A stretch of 64,000 nt of DNA from Trochalopteron elliotii (taxonomy: Eukaryota > Chordata > Aves > Passeriformes > Leiothrichidae): positions 1,782,331 to 1,846,330 of the forward strand of contig JANPWX010000173.1 of assembly GCA_024734555.1 (NCBI GenBank), read 5' to 3'. Positions within the stretch are counted from its first letter, which is position 1; each line of letters begins with the position of its first letter. Under the pieces are notes generated by a model that ran no database searches, had not been told where the DNA came from, and saw nothing but the letters and a program-made list of their open reading frames with translations. This document shows, piece by piece, positions 25,146-37,600 of the stretch. A program made the translations under genes and the position numbers.

Positions 25146-28100
25146 ATGTACAGATTCTTAAATATATTCAAACCTATTCATGTTTTGAATTCAACGGCTT
25201 CCATCATTCACTCCGCACTCAGAAGCACACCATATGACAATCTACTGCACCAAAAGGCAGTAGTTTCTCTTTTTGTTGATACCCTAGACTTTAACGACAA
25301 GCATAATTACTAAATAAGTAAAATCCATAAAAGAGCAAATACTCATTTCCATACACTGACATCAGTGTCTTGAACAAAGTGCAAACTTTAAAAATATTTT
25401 TTATTTTAAAACCAGGCAGAAGTGGCTAAAAATACACCTTAAATGAGGAAAACATTTCTTGTGGGGGTTATTACACTTTACATCTGTGGCTTTACCATCA
25501 TGTGTAATTTCATGTAAAATACTTACTTGCCAAAGATAAAAGGCTTTCCTAGAGACTTTAGCAAGTATCATATTCCTGCTGGCAGCTGCATTATTTTGTG
25601 TCTCAGAAATCTGGGCTGTGCTTGAAGGGGCAGGCGCAGAAAGGCGCAAAGGCTGAGGACGCTCACTACTTTGATTACAGAGCAAACAAGAATGCAGAGC
25701 CTGACAAAGCACTCATGAAACCTAAAGTTATTTCCTGCTGGACAGTGAACCAACAAACCCTCCAAGTATAAATTTTAGTCTCAAACTAACAAAGCAAAGT
25801 GATAATGTAGCTATCAAATTACCTCAAAATTGAGTGATCTATGTCAACATGACACACAGGAAATGACACCACCACCCACCTCAATGAAACAGTGTTTCAA
25901 CCATCAACAAACAAACAAAATAAGAAAATACTCTTATGAACACATCAGATTAATAAAAATTTAAATATTTTTGTATCTTTTCATGAATAAATGCAAGGGT
26001 CAGCATCTCAGTGCAGGATGAAATGCACCAGCACCTTCTACAGAGCAAAAAACAATGATCAAAATCCACACAGGCTGTTTCTTTTCCAATTACTACACTG
26101 TAAAATGAAATCTCCCCCCCTCCTATCCTCATTAAGGACTACAAACACCACATGACTAAGATCAAAGAACACAGCATTCTCTAATGAAGAGAACCGATCT
26201 ATTGCCACATTAAGAAAACATCAGCTTCTTAAAATGTAGCTAAAAATATGCAGAGCACTAACGACAACACATATTCCCACATCCATCACTTGATATCTAC
26301 AACTCAAAGAGCTACAGACCTACAGCTGCAAATTTTAAGATTTCTCACTGTATTCACCTCTGAATCTCTTCAATACGTAAATAAGCAGTGTAACCACATC
26401 ACCAGCATGAGCTAAACAAAAAGCCAAGACTGTCGCAATGATCATCTCAGTTAGAGGCTACAGAAGAACTTCATTGCACTTAATTTAATCTATCCCTCTT
26501 ATTTGCTGCAAAACATTCATTTCTGGGCTGGATTTTCTGCATATCTAGTATCCATTTAGTATGTTAGGAGTCCTCAAACAGCATCAAACCCAAACTACCT
26601 TTTCTTCAGAGAGCTGACAATAACATTTAAGGAATGAGTTACAAAAGCAATTTCATTTCTTGAATGAAGCATTTTTTTTATTATTCAAAAAAGAAAAAAT
26701 AGGTATCTCAAATTCAGAAGTCCACATGAGCAGGAAGTTTACAAACCAGAGAATCTAAACTAATCTTTGAAATAAGTCATTTAAAATCAAAAGGACGGAC
26801 AGCCTCAGAAGAAACTTCCTGGGTGAATAAAGGATGTCAGCCACTGAAGTTGTGGCTGCACCAGAAGGTACAAACACACCAAACAGAAAATACAAGTTTA
26901 TATAGCCCATCAGTAGATGAAACAACTTAGAGTAACATCTTATTTATCTGACCCACAATCCAAAACTGCCAAGTAACAACCCATATGGTCTTATAATCAA
27001 AGATTTAACCTAAAAGTCATCAAATCATATAAAGAAACACCAGGTTCTTGTTCAAGTATACTATGCTAAATGCAAGCAACGGCTTCTTCTGAAATGTTCC
27101 ACAACATTTCAGAAAAAAAAGATAAAGTTTTGGGAACAAGCATTTTTCATGTATTTATTCAATGTTTTCTACATTCTTTATTTTCCACAGCTCACACCAC
27201 TGAGAATACTGCTTCTATTGGCAGCCTGATTTTTAGACTAATGACTTTTTGTTGTTGTTTTAAAATGTAGGGCCCATTTTAACTCAACTTTCTGCAGTGT
27301 TTCCTGTCTGAAAGTTCAAAAGAGCTTTAAGAGCCAAGCTTAGACGAGAATGCTGTATGCAGCAGTCCAAGCACATGCAGATTCAAAGCTTCAGAGTCCC
27401 TTTGTTTACTTGGCCACAGATTCCCTGGGCTTAGTCTTGACATATTTCACTTTAATTATTTATAGCATTTTCATTAATGAAACTTAGTTATGAAAATGAG
27501 GCTATGAAGAAACCATTACTTATAAGAAGGGTATTAGCCACTCACAGGAGATCATCCTAGTCCCAGTATTAAATTAGACCTGAGGGGAAAAATGTCAGAC
27601 TTAAAAACTACTGAATAATTTTATTAGTCTAAAGTACTGAATGGAAGCGTTATCATCTTCACAAAAATATTCTGAGAATTTTTTTTTTCATCTTTATTAA
27701 TTTATCATGCCCAATGCACTGCAATCTGTGACTTTAAAAGTTGAAATTAAGTATTCCTAGACTTGAATTATTCGAATTCATGGGCACGTAAGACTCACAG
27801 AATTTCAAGTCTGATATTCCACAAAATTCTAGGGAGATGAAGGGTATTCACCCAGTCAGAGCTTGCTTTACACAGTACGTGGAGGTCAATCTTTGACAAC
27901 ATATATAAACAACTCACTTCTCCCTCCTCCTATCATCTGACTAGCTACTTAGAAGTAATTCTTCCACAGGGGTCTCTCTGCAGAACAGCAAAGCTGGTTC
28001 ATTGGATAGTAGTAAATAAAACTGCAACTTTGCAAAAAAGCTTCAATTTAGAAGACTGAACTTACAAAATAAGGAAAAAAAACCCTGTAAAGAATCCTAA

Positions 28101-30010
28101 CAATAGAAAATTAAAATCTGTCTTAGTAATTTTTACCTTGGGATTAATTACTAAACATCAAAGATGGCACAATGGATGGAAGACATCAACTGGTAAATCA
28201 AACAACATCAGTTACTCTTTCATTAGGAATAAAATTTTGCCATAGTTATCTTTGTTTCTTTCTGGCTGACTGTGATGATAAAAATAGTTGTATTTTGAAA
28301 TAATTCCAAATTTTCAAGTATTCTGAAATAATTCTCTACCAGCACACAAGGAATGCAGCCACCTCCAGCTACCCTCAGGCTACTGAAAGTGTTTCACCTC
28401 TCAGTAATTTCAAGTGGTAACCAGCAGCCTTTCACTGCTTTGGTCCAAGCTCAGCCTGCAGTTCCACAGCACTGGCTCATCACACAGAATCCACAGCAGA
28501 GTCACACCCAGCCCACAGATTCCTCCCAGACTGTCACAGCACAGAAATCCCCACCAGCAGAGAGGCAAGCCAAAAGAAAACACAAGTGAATGTAAACCAT
28601 AAATTAATATGTAGTCTTTAAAAATATTTTGTGTGTTTTAATGGCTCTGCAGGCTGTGCCAAATGCCATCCAGCTACTTGAGGGAGCTGTGATACTCTAA
28701 GGAGCACAGGAACTAGATTCAGTTTGTTTTCTTGAACTAGGAATCAGCAGCTCATGTAAGTAGCTGGCCAGTATCCACGAGGCATTTTCAGCCCCTTTAA
28801 AATACACTTACCATTACTGTTTACATGCGAGTTTGGAATATAAAGCAAGATGGAAAAGAAACATGAACAAAGACTCAAAACCAGGAGGGGTGGTGTGCTG
28901 AGAAATAAATGCCTTTGCACAGCCAAATATTTTAGCTATAAGGTTTCTTCCTGCAACATTGCCTCACTGGATTCTTTGCCTTGACCCACATGGGAACAAA
29001 TACAAACAAACTTTTTTTTATTCCCCTGGTGCCCCTGAAGGGAAAACAAGCTTTCCTACAAGCTCTAAAGCGAATACTTGTCAGAATCTACTCTATTTCA
29101 AACATATAGGCATCAAAACTCCTCTAGTTTTTAAAACTAAATTAGATAGAGTGGTTTCCTTTCAGAGAAAGCACATTTGACCAAAGTGACTTGCTCTCAC
29201 CACAGAGCCACAGCGTCTTTTCCATCGTCATCCATGGCCTTCCTAGTGAGGCTGTGGTAGCCTGTCCCTGCTGGCAGGTCAGCAGGTACCGTGGTGCATG
29301 GCTGCATCATCCTCCCAACTTCTGCAAGACCCTCATTTAGCCCTGCAATGAAGCATGCACAGAAGTACCAGGGAAGAGCACTCTGTGTAACACAGGAGCA
29401 CTATGAGATACACATTACTCTTCTCTTCATGCCACCAGAAGAGGACCAGGTATTGAGGACTGCCCACAGGGAAAGACAGAGCCTCCTAAGGACCTTTTCT
29501 GCCTCTTGGAAAACAATTAATAAAAAGAGAAATTGAAAATAACACAGGAAAACTGGGGGGGGAGAATAAATTAAGAAAAAAAGAATTTGAAAGATACCAC
29601 ACCGGAAAAGTAATTGCAAATTCATTTCTTATATACAAATATGCTGTGCAAACAGAGAAAAATATACAAAATTATTCCTGGTCCAACATAGAACAAGCAA
29701 ACTATACATTCTTTTTAAATTTCTCCTCAATTAAACATGATTTTAAAAATCACATTGCATGATCTATAAGTGGCAAGCAGGGAAAACTCTTCAGTAAGTA
29801 ATAAAGAAGAAAAATACATTTTGGGAAGCCACACAGACCTATTAAAATAGCACAGTGTATCTTCTAAAACAAACTGCTTTCAGTCTGGGTCTAAGTCCCA
29901 TCTGAAAGATAAATGCACTGGAGAAATAATCACTCTTCTAATCTCCAAGAGGTTTGAACATATACTGCAATCACTGCACCCATGTTCCTCTGCCAAGAGC
30001 AACAAGGATT

Positions 30011-30032
30011 AAAAAAAAAAAAAAAAAAAAAA
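30011..30032. repeat. Poly(A) tract, 22 A
   Basis: Uninterrupted A run on the plus strand within intronic sequence; no obvious retrotransposed body upstream. Confidence 0.5.
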
Positions 30033-32822
30033 GAAAACCTATGGGAGGCATGATCTTGTGGAAAAATATCTTACTGAAATTCCTTCTAGATGATGAAATT
30101 ATAGGACATATCATATAAATATCGAGGTGAATTTGAGGAAGTTGTGTTTCTGAAGAACAGCAACCTGGAGAGAGGCGCTCTGCTGATTTGAGAAGGCTCA
30201 GGTTGCCCCAGAGTCAAACAGGCTTTGCCATTCAGAGCAAAGATGCCAGACAAGAGCAAAGCGCAGGAAGAGAGGGGACAAAAGACAGAACATTTTACAG
30301 CTGCCCCACCAGCCTTGGAGCTCACTGAACCGCAGAGACCTTTCTCCCACTCCATGTCTTCTCCCTAGGCTAGAGACTCTGTCCTCCACACACATCAAGC
30401 CTTGCTCTAGCTGCATGCCCTCCTCCTCACTTTGTGAGGGGACACGGATTCTTCTGAACAGCCACATCCCACAGGGGTCATCAGTCCATCACCCTGAGTA
30501 AAGGCTCAATCCTGCCATCCTTATTTACGCACCAGTCCTACCCAAACTCCTCTTACAGACCTTATTATAAGACTATGGATCACAGACTAATGAGAGCACA
30601 GAAGAATGAGCTTATCTTTAAACCGTATGCGTGCACCTGAATTTGCAGGAAATTCTGGCATTCTGCAGCCTATAAAGGTAAAGGCAGCATAGTTCTAGAT
30701 GGATTTTTCGAGAGCAATCCAAACTAAGCCAGTAAAAACCTATTCAAAAATCCCAACCAAGGCAGTGCCAGAAGACTGGCAAATTTTCCAAATGTATTCA
30801 GTTATCAGAAGTAGCAATCTTGATAACAGACCTCCTGAAGTCTGTTGAAGCCTGCCAAAATTGACACAGGACTGAAAAAGAAAAATAAAAAGCTTCTGGA
30901 AAAACAAACAAGAAATTTCTATTAATCTATTTCCACTCAGGCTTTTAAAATCCTTGGGCAGCATTTTGCAAAACGCTTTTGTTTAATTATTTTCAACTAG
31001 CCTTCCCCTGCAGCTGGTGAAGCTCTTCCCCTTTGCAAAGTTTGCTGTCTGAACCCTGAGACGTAATTTTGAGCTTCTCCAAATACATCATGTGTTTTTG
31101 TGTCTTTCTCGCTCCATGAGCTAATGGCATTTTGCAGCAGGCTTCCGAGTGGCAGCCAGGAAAGCAGAGTCAGGCCTTTCCCAACCGATGCCGCACCCTT
31201 AGCAGAGAAAGGAATACATGAAATAAAGGTAAAAGCACTAATGCTGAAAAAGCTGGAGGTATGCATTTGAGGTGATCGTTCTTAAAATGAAGTCAGAAAA
31301 ATCTCTGTAACCCGGATTTTTTCTGTGGGTCCTCAGGAATCAGTTCAGGAGCAAGGCAGGATGGGGGGGAGTTTATTTTCACACTGCTACAGGGTATGTT
31401 GAGAAACACAGAGCTGTCACCCACTCAGTACATACTTTGTGTTTTAGTGCACTGTGCCTGTTTGTGTTCTGAGGGACAAAGAAATGTACTTTACTAGTTA
31501 CACTGTAGTATTCTAAGCAATGAATTGAAATGTATCATTAACATCCAGGACAAGCTTTATCTTGCTACCAAAACAAAGGGACTATTCTTTGAACAAATTG
31601 AGGGGGAAAATCCCATAATGACAATGAAGAGTTCCTCTCCCTAAAAACTGTGCTGCACAAGAGTAACAATTACGGGCTTATACTCTACAGACTGAGGTTG
31701 AGAATGGCTGCATGAAGCGATGCATTCACTATTGGGAGAGTAAGTACCATTGATGACAAGGCCTTGGGGCTTCTGCTGTTCGCAGACCAATCAATAATCC
31801 ATTATGAACAAACTGCATTTCCCCCTAATATGAAGAAATGAATAAAAGGGAACCACTAACACTAGTACTTTCATGGAAAAAAATCCAACAATGCAGAAAT
31901 CACAAAATGCCATCACAAGACTTAAAACTATTGGTGATGTCTAACACTGACAGAGCTACCCACAATAATCCTTTATTTTACAGCAGTTGCTGGAGACCAT
32001 TACATTACATAAAAAAAACCCCCAAAAAAACCAAAAAAGCAAGCTTATTTTAACGGCAAGATTTTTTTCAAGGCTACTTATTCTGGCTGCAGGACAAAAT
32101 AAAAAGCAACATTAATCTTTCAAGGCAAGGAGGAGAAAATGAACTAACTTCACCCAAACATCTACCAGCTTGCTCCAAACTATTTTCTAATGCAACGTAA
32201 ATAAGAACTTCTAATTAGAAATAACTGTCCAAATGTGACTGGTCAACCATAACAAGACTTTATTGCAGCAGCTGCGTTACCATCCAGACATGAGGCCCTG
32301 AAACTGTTGTTCTCCCATTGTCATTGTCAGATGCTACAATACAATCAAGAGAGGATCCATTTAAATAGAACAACCATAGCAAACCTCAGCATCCTGAGTT
32401 CAGTTTCTACCCAGACCTCTCAGCACAGCCCCAGAAGGCAGAAGAAAAATGCTCTCCTGAAAAATTACAGAAAAAAAATTTAAAACCCCAAAAAGTTACT
32501 GATTTTTTTGATGTGTGACATTAAATTAGACTGAAATGAAACACTGAGACTGATACTACTAATGCATAAGGCAGTCTATATCCTTTTTCTGAAATGTAAA
32601 GACTAGTAGCTAAAGTTGACCTCGCAGGGTGGGGGGCTAGCGGGAATGAATGCACAATGTGATTATTGATCAGCCCTAGAAAAGCCAAGAACTGCACCAG
32701 TGCAGATGTGATTTTTCTTTTCCTAGGGTCATTAACGATATATATTGGCAAGTCAAAAGCTTTTATTTTGACATGCTGTAACTATATCATTAATTCTGAA
32801 AATAAGCATCAACTTAGGTTCC

Positions 32823-32879
32823 AAACAACAACAACAAAAAAACCTTAAAAACCCCCAATAACAACAACAAAAAAACCCC
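32823..32879. repeat. (AAC)n-type low-complexity repeat
   Basis: Two blocks of ACAACAACA followed by A runs, separated by about 20 bp of AC-rich sequence. Confidence 0.5.
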
Positions 32880-33322
32880 TCCATTTTACTTGAGTGTAAG
32901 AGTAATGTTTTCTTATTCGGCCACACCCACCAGTGAGTTACTTTAGTGGCCAAAAACCTATGATTTAAAAGTTGAACAAACATTTACAGTTCTGAGTTTA
33001 AAACAAAAAAAATAAATCAGTTACAAGCAAAGTCACCTCAACACTGTGTATCACCTCCTTATTCAAATCGATGGCATTGATGCTGTCTGTTCATGCATGT
33101 CTATGGAGATGCATATATATTTGGGCAGCACAGTATTTTCCCAGCATCCAATAGTGCTTTTATATTTAATGATCTTGTTAGGGTTTCCACTGCAGACCAA
33201 TGTACACGGAGTTGTAACATGGCCATTTTAAATCTTCAGTGTGGGGGCTGATTTCAAACTGTATGGGCATGGTATTTTTCTGTGAATATGCTCTGTTCCC
33301 AGCTCAGTTTCTATCTTACAGC

Positions 33323-33325
<3 letters not shown>

Positions 33326-33372
<47 letters not shown>
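33326..33372. repeat. Long poly(A) tract, 47 A, ending at an assembly gap
   Basis: The longest homopolymer in the window. It runs straight into N bases, so its true length and right-hand junction are unknown. No AATAAA lies just upstream on the plus strand, which argues against a simple retrocopy tail. Confidence 0.5.
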
Positions 33373-33380
33373 NNNNNNNN
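33373..33380. other. Assembly gap (8 N)
   Basis: Eight ambiguous bases directly after the 47-A run; the gap length may be nominal. An ORF crossing it (33239-33667) is not real. Confidence 0.5.
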
Positions 33381-34541
33381 AATTAGAAGTATCTACTTTT
33401 ATTTGCAGTGTCATGACAAGGACATACTTAGGTTTTTTGCTATTTTTACATTTTCTGTATAGAAGAACAGAGACTGGATCATCAGCTGCCAGAAAGCACA
33501 GGAGTGCAGTGCATGGCACACACAGACACATACCCACCCCTTCTTGCTGCCTCTTTCGTTTGCTCCGTCAATGCAAGCTACACACAAACCACATCCTCAG
33601 CTGCCACAAGTGCACACAGCGCCATGAAATCAATCTGTATCAATTCAGAAGTTGTACTGCTAACTAAAACTGGAATGCCTTTGTGCTGTGTACATCAAGA
33701 CCTGAATGCAAGAAAAACAAGAGCTTAATTGAAGGTAAACATTTTGAATTGTTGATTTCCTACCCCAGTGAGAGTTACACAAGGCAACCTTGCCCTAAGT
33801 GCCCAAATTCCACTGTCACAAGTAACAACTGCACCAATAAGGAACAAACTTCAATGCTTTAGTAGATTCATGCAGCACTGTAACTTGTCCATAGCAGACC
33901 TCAAATGCAAAAAGCTGTATGTTTAATACCAAACAAGTTTACTAGCTACAGCCATGTGTTCACCAGGCCAGTGGAAGGTAAATATTATTTCTATGGGCCA
34001 TAGCTGCACGATAAGCTGTGTGAAGAATTAAGAAATTCAAAGTAATAAATTAATTTCACTTATACCTAATATATCCTACTGCTCAAACTGCAACAATAAA
34101 ATCATTACCTTATAAATAGAAGTGTTGCCAAGCGTTAACCTGTTAACAGACTTAGAATTGCAGCACTGTGCTTTGATTAACTACTAATGTCATACTATAA
34201 CAAAAATTATTTCTGAAGTAACACCACCAAGTTGTTTGCTTACTTCTGCCCCCTCCGCAGTGTTATAAACGAATTGTAAAGAGGTGAAACAAAAGCAGAA
34301 AGAGTGCACTGGAAAAAAAAATGAAAACCAAAAAATTGGGGGGAGAGGACAAGGAGTGGGATAGAAAGGGCAGAGGGGAAAGGGAAAGGAACTGTGCCCT
34401 GAAATTCAAGGAGGAATAATCATATGCAATAAACCATAAAAGCATTCTGTTAAACATTACCTTCTGAGATAGCACTGAGAAGCAACACAAAATTCACAAA
34501 ACACACAGCTGGCAAAACCTCATTTGCAGATGTTGAGCTAC

Positions 34542-34600
34542 TTTTTTTTTCTGTGTGTGTGCAGAGGTAAGTATGTGTGTCTATGTATGTGTGTTTATAT
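34542..34600. repeat. Poly(T) plus (TG)n/(TATG)n simple repeat
   Basis: Nine T followed by CTGTGTGTGTG and then a TATGTGTG-rich stretch with interruptions. Confidence 0.5.
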
Positions 34601-37600
34601 ACAAAGTACTGCACTGTAAGCTCTTGTAAAGCAGAAAACAGCGTGGACAAGCTCTATTTTAGGAAGCTTTCTTAAACTTCTTAAGAACTTGAGCAGGTAA
34701 TTCATTAAGACTTTCAGTCATAGTTTTTCCATTCTCTGCAAGATTTCTGAATGTCAAGCACACAGACTACGCCCAGGCCCAGACAAAGACACTGCACTTC
34801 AGAGATCCCTCACCACCCAAGCTGAAGGTTGCTCTACACCAGCTGAGACTCAAGACCCACCGTGCTACTTAAATCACACACAGCTTTGGCTCCATGACAA
34901 CCACCAGTCTCAAACTGACAGAGGACAGTGCTGAGGGACAATATGTGGACAGACAGTGCCTCAGGAATACCTTCATTTCATTTCTTTACACTAAAGCACA
35001 CAGTACCCCTGAAGATCAGTCCATCCAACAAGTGTGACTTGTGATGATGAGCTTATCTTAGACACAGCAGTAAGACAGGTGACTGCTAGCAGTTTAAAAG
35101 AAGAATCAAAAGTTCCTAAGTTTGCCAGTAGTTTTAAAGACGAGATGTCAGCTGTTGCTTCGTTACTCCAACAGTTCATTTTAGAGTTTTCTGCAGTTAT
35201 CATCATTAAAAGCCACTTCCATTACATATGTGATAAATCCAACTTTGAAATACACAGAATCTTGTACTAGACTGTCTCTGCCAGCACAAAAAAGCAAACA
35301 TGCATAGCCAGTACAATAAAAGTGGCATAACCATAAAACATGAGTTGATTTGCACAGCGAAATAACTACTTTTCTCCTCTTTTCATTCATTTACTTCTTT
35401 AAACACAAAGGGATTAAAGAAATAGTCTTGTATGTCAAATAAATACAAAGCGCAAGATGATTTTTTCTGGGTTTCAAACCTTCCAGTCAGGAGAAAAGAA
35501 ACTAAACCTGAAATCAAATCTTTCAGCTGTCTGTTGGTCTGGCTTATTTTGGTATGAAATGCTGAACTATTTCTGTGGAACATCACTGCAGTGTATCACC
35601 TAAAAGAGACAAACATTCCATCCACTCCTTATAAATACAATTTCAAGGCACATTTTACCATCCCTGTCAACTTTGCTGTCATAACAGCACAATGCAAAGC
35701 ATGCTTCAGAATTTGGCACATCAGGACATTGCGGAATCACAAGATGAACCCCGATAACTCTGCTCAGAACTACTTCATGTACTCTGTTCAGTACATGTAC
35801 TTCTCTCCTTTCAATTTAATCAAAAACTTGGAACCTTTGGCCCAGTCCTTCACCTACACCGTGCAAGGCACTTTCCCAGAACTCCAAAGATAGACAGAAA
35901 TTTACCCAAATGCAGAAAATAACTCTGCGCTAGATCCTCTGTGAAAAAGAAGGGCTTGGGTGGACATCAATCTCCAAAACCATTCCCGAGCTCACTGCTG
36001 GCCTTTGGTACAGGAAGTTAAGAGTTAAGAGCAGAAAAAATGTTAAGGAACAAACTCCACCCCTACTTAGATACTCTGTAACAGCCTCAACACTCAAAAG
36101 CTGAACAACTACTTCAAAACAAACCAAAACTTCTGAAATTATCACTCACAGGACAGCAAGCAAGCAAGCCAGCAAGGAAGAAAGCTCTGTTGCACAGGCT
36201 ATTGCCAATTTACTTATCTTTCCATACACTACAACTATAACTTGCAAGACAAATCTATCAACTGGTAAGAAAACCATGAATTACATACACCAAGAACACC
36301 AATCATTTTGCATCACAAAGTATGAGTTAGACTTTATTAGTGCTTTCAAACAGTGAGTGTATGTACCGCACACACAGACCAGCACCCTCTCCTCTCACCA
36401 CTCTTCACAACAGAGACCTCAGCACGCCACCATCACCACTCATGTGGCTGCACCTTCCACCACAGCCCACGTCCCTGTCCATCCCACCTGCCCTCACACC
36501 ACTTCTGTGGCACTCATCTCCTCACTGCTACTCTCCGACCTGGCTCCACCCAACGCTGTCACCACCACACCTCCTACCCCCAGCTATCTACACACGCTGC
36601 CTGCCTGTCAGATTACTTCTGGATCACCTGAGGCCAGCTGCCAGGCTCGCACTCTTTTCCTGGCCACTGCCATCCCACAGATGTACTTGAAAGGCCACGT
36701 CTTTTTCCCACTCTTACCCGTCTGCCTGCCCTCCAGCCCTTTCTCAGTTGTCCCCAACGCTTCTGCTTTTTTCAGGAGCACTTTCACTTCCTTCTCTCTC
36801 CCAAACCTGTTTGAGCCCTTCATGACTAATTCTTCCATTTGGGCTCTCCCTCATTAGCACAAGCCTCAGTCCCTGCTCACTGGCTTATTTGCCAGGACAT
36901 TCCAGCACACACTCACGTGCCTCCTCCTTGCCCCTTCTGTCCTCTTCCCCACAAGATGCCCACTCTTCAGGCCTTTATACCCTCAGTTACAACAGAACCA
37001 TCTCCAAGCCTGTAACTTGTCCCTCTCTCTGTTCAGTAACTGCTGCTGTCCCAAAAATCAAAGGATGCCAACACCCATGCCAAATGCCTTGCGTGTGAGG
37101 TTCAAGCGCCATTCTTCTCCAAGAACCTACACAGTTCCACCCTACTCTCTTTTGTGTGGGCAGTGACTCACTCTCCCTAATACATCTTTTATATCAGCAA
37201 TCTAGTGTTCTGACACTGCATTTAGAACTGATTTTTCATTATATTTTCATTCATTCTTAAATTATATTTTCCACAAATGACTCAAATTTATTTTCTAAAA
37301 TTAAATCCATCACTCAGTTTTGTATAGTTTTTTCCCCCTAATGCATATTATGTGTACTACATACTGCTATGTTCTAATTGGTATGTATATTCCTCAAGGC
37401 AGAAACTTGAAATCTTTTATATGTGCTCTTTTATGTACTTTTAAACAGTGCCAAATGTTCCAACTTCAAATAATTTCTAAGAGCAAATTATCATTATAAA
37501 GTCAAGATTCACCTTTTCAAAGAGTCAAAGTCCCTCTTTTCATCAGAGGTACAGACAGAAGTTGAGAAATAGCTTCTTTCCCATGAGCTCCAAAAGTAAA

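Noticed and set aside
24354..25161. Plus-strand ORFs over the ZNF516 exon (24354-24590, 24611-24820, 24660-24878, 24799-25161)
   Set aside because: Antisense shadows of the zinc finger coding sequence; no signals of their own.
33239..33667. 142-aa ORF spanning the poly(A) tract and N gap
   Set aside because: Translation runs through poly-Lys and undefined residues; an artefact of the gap.
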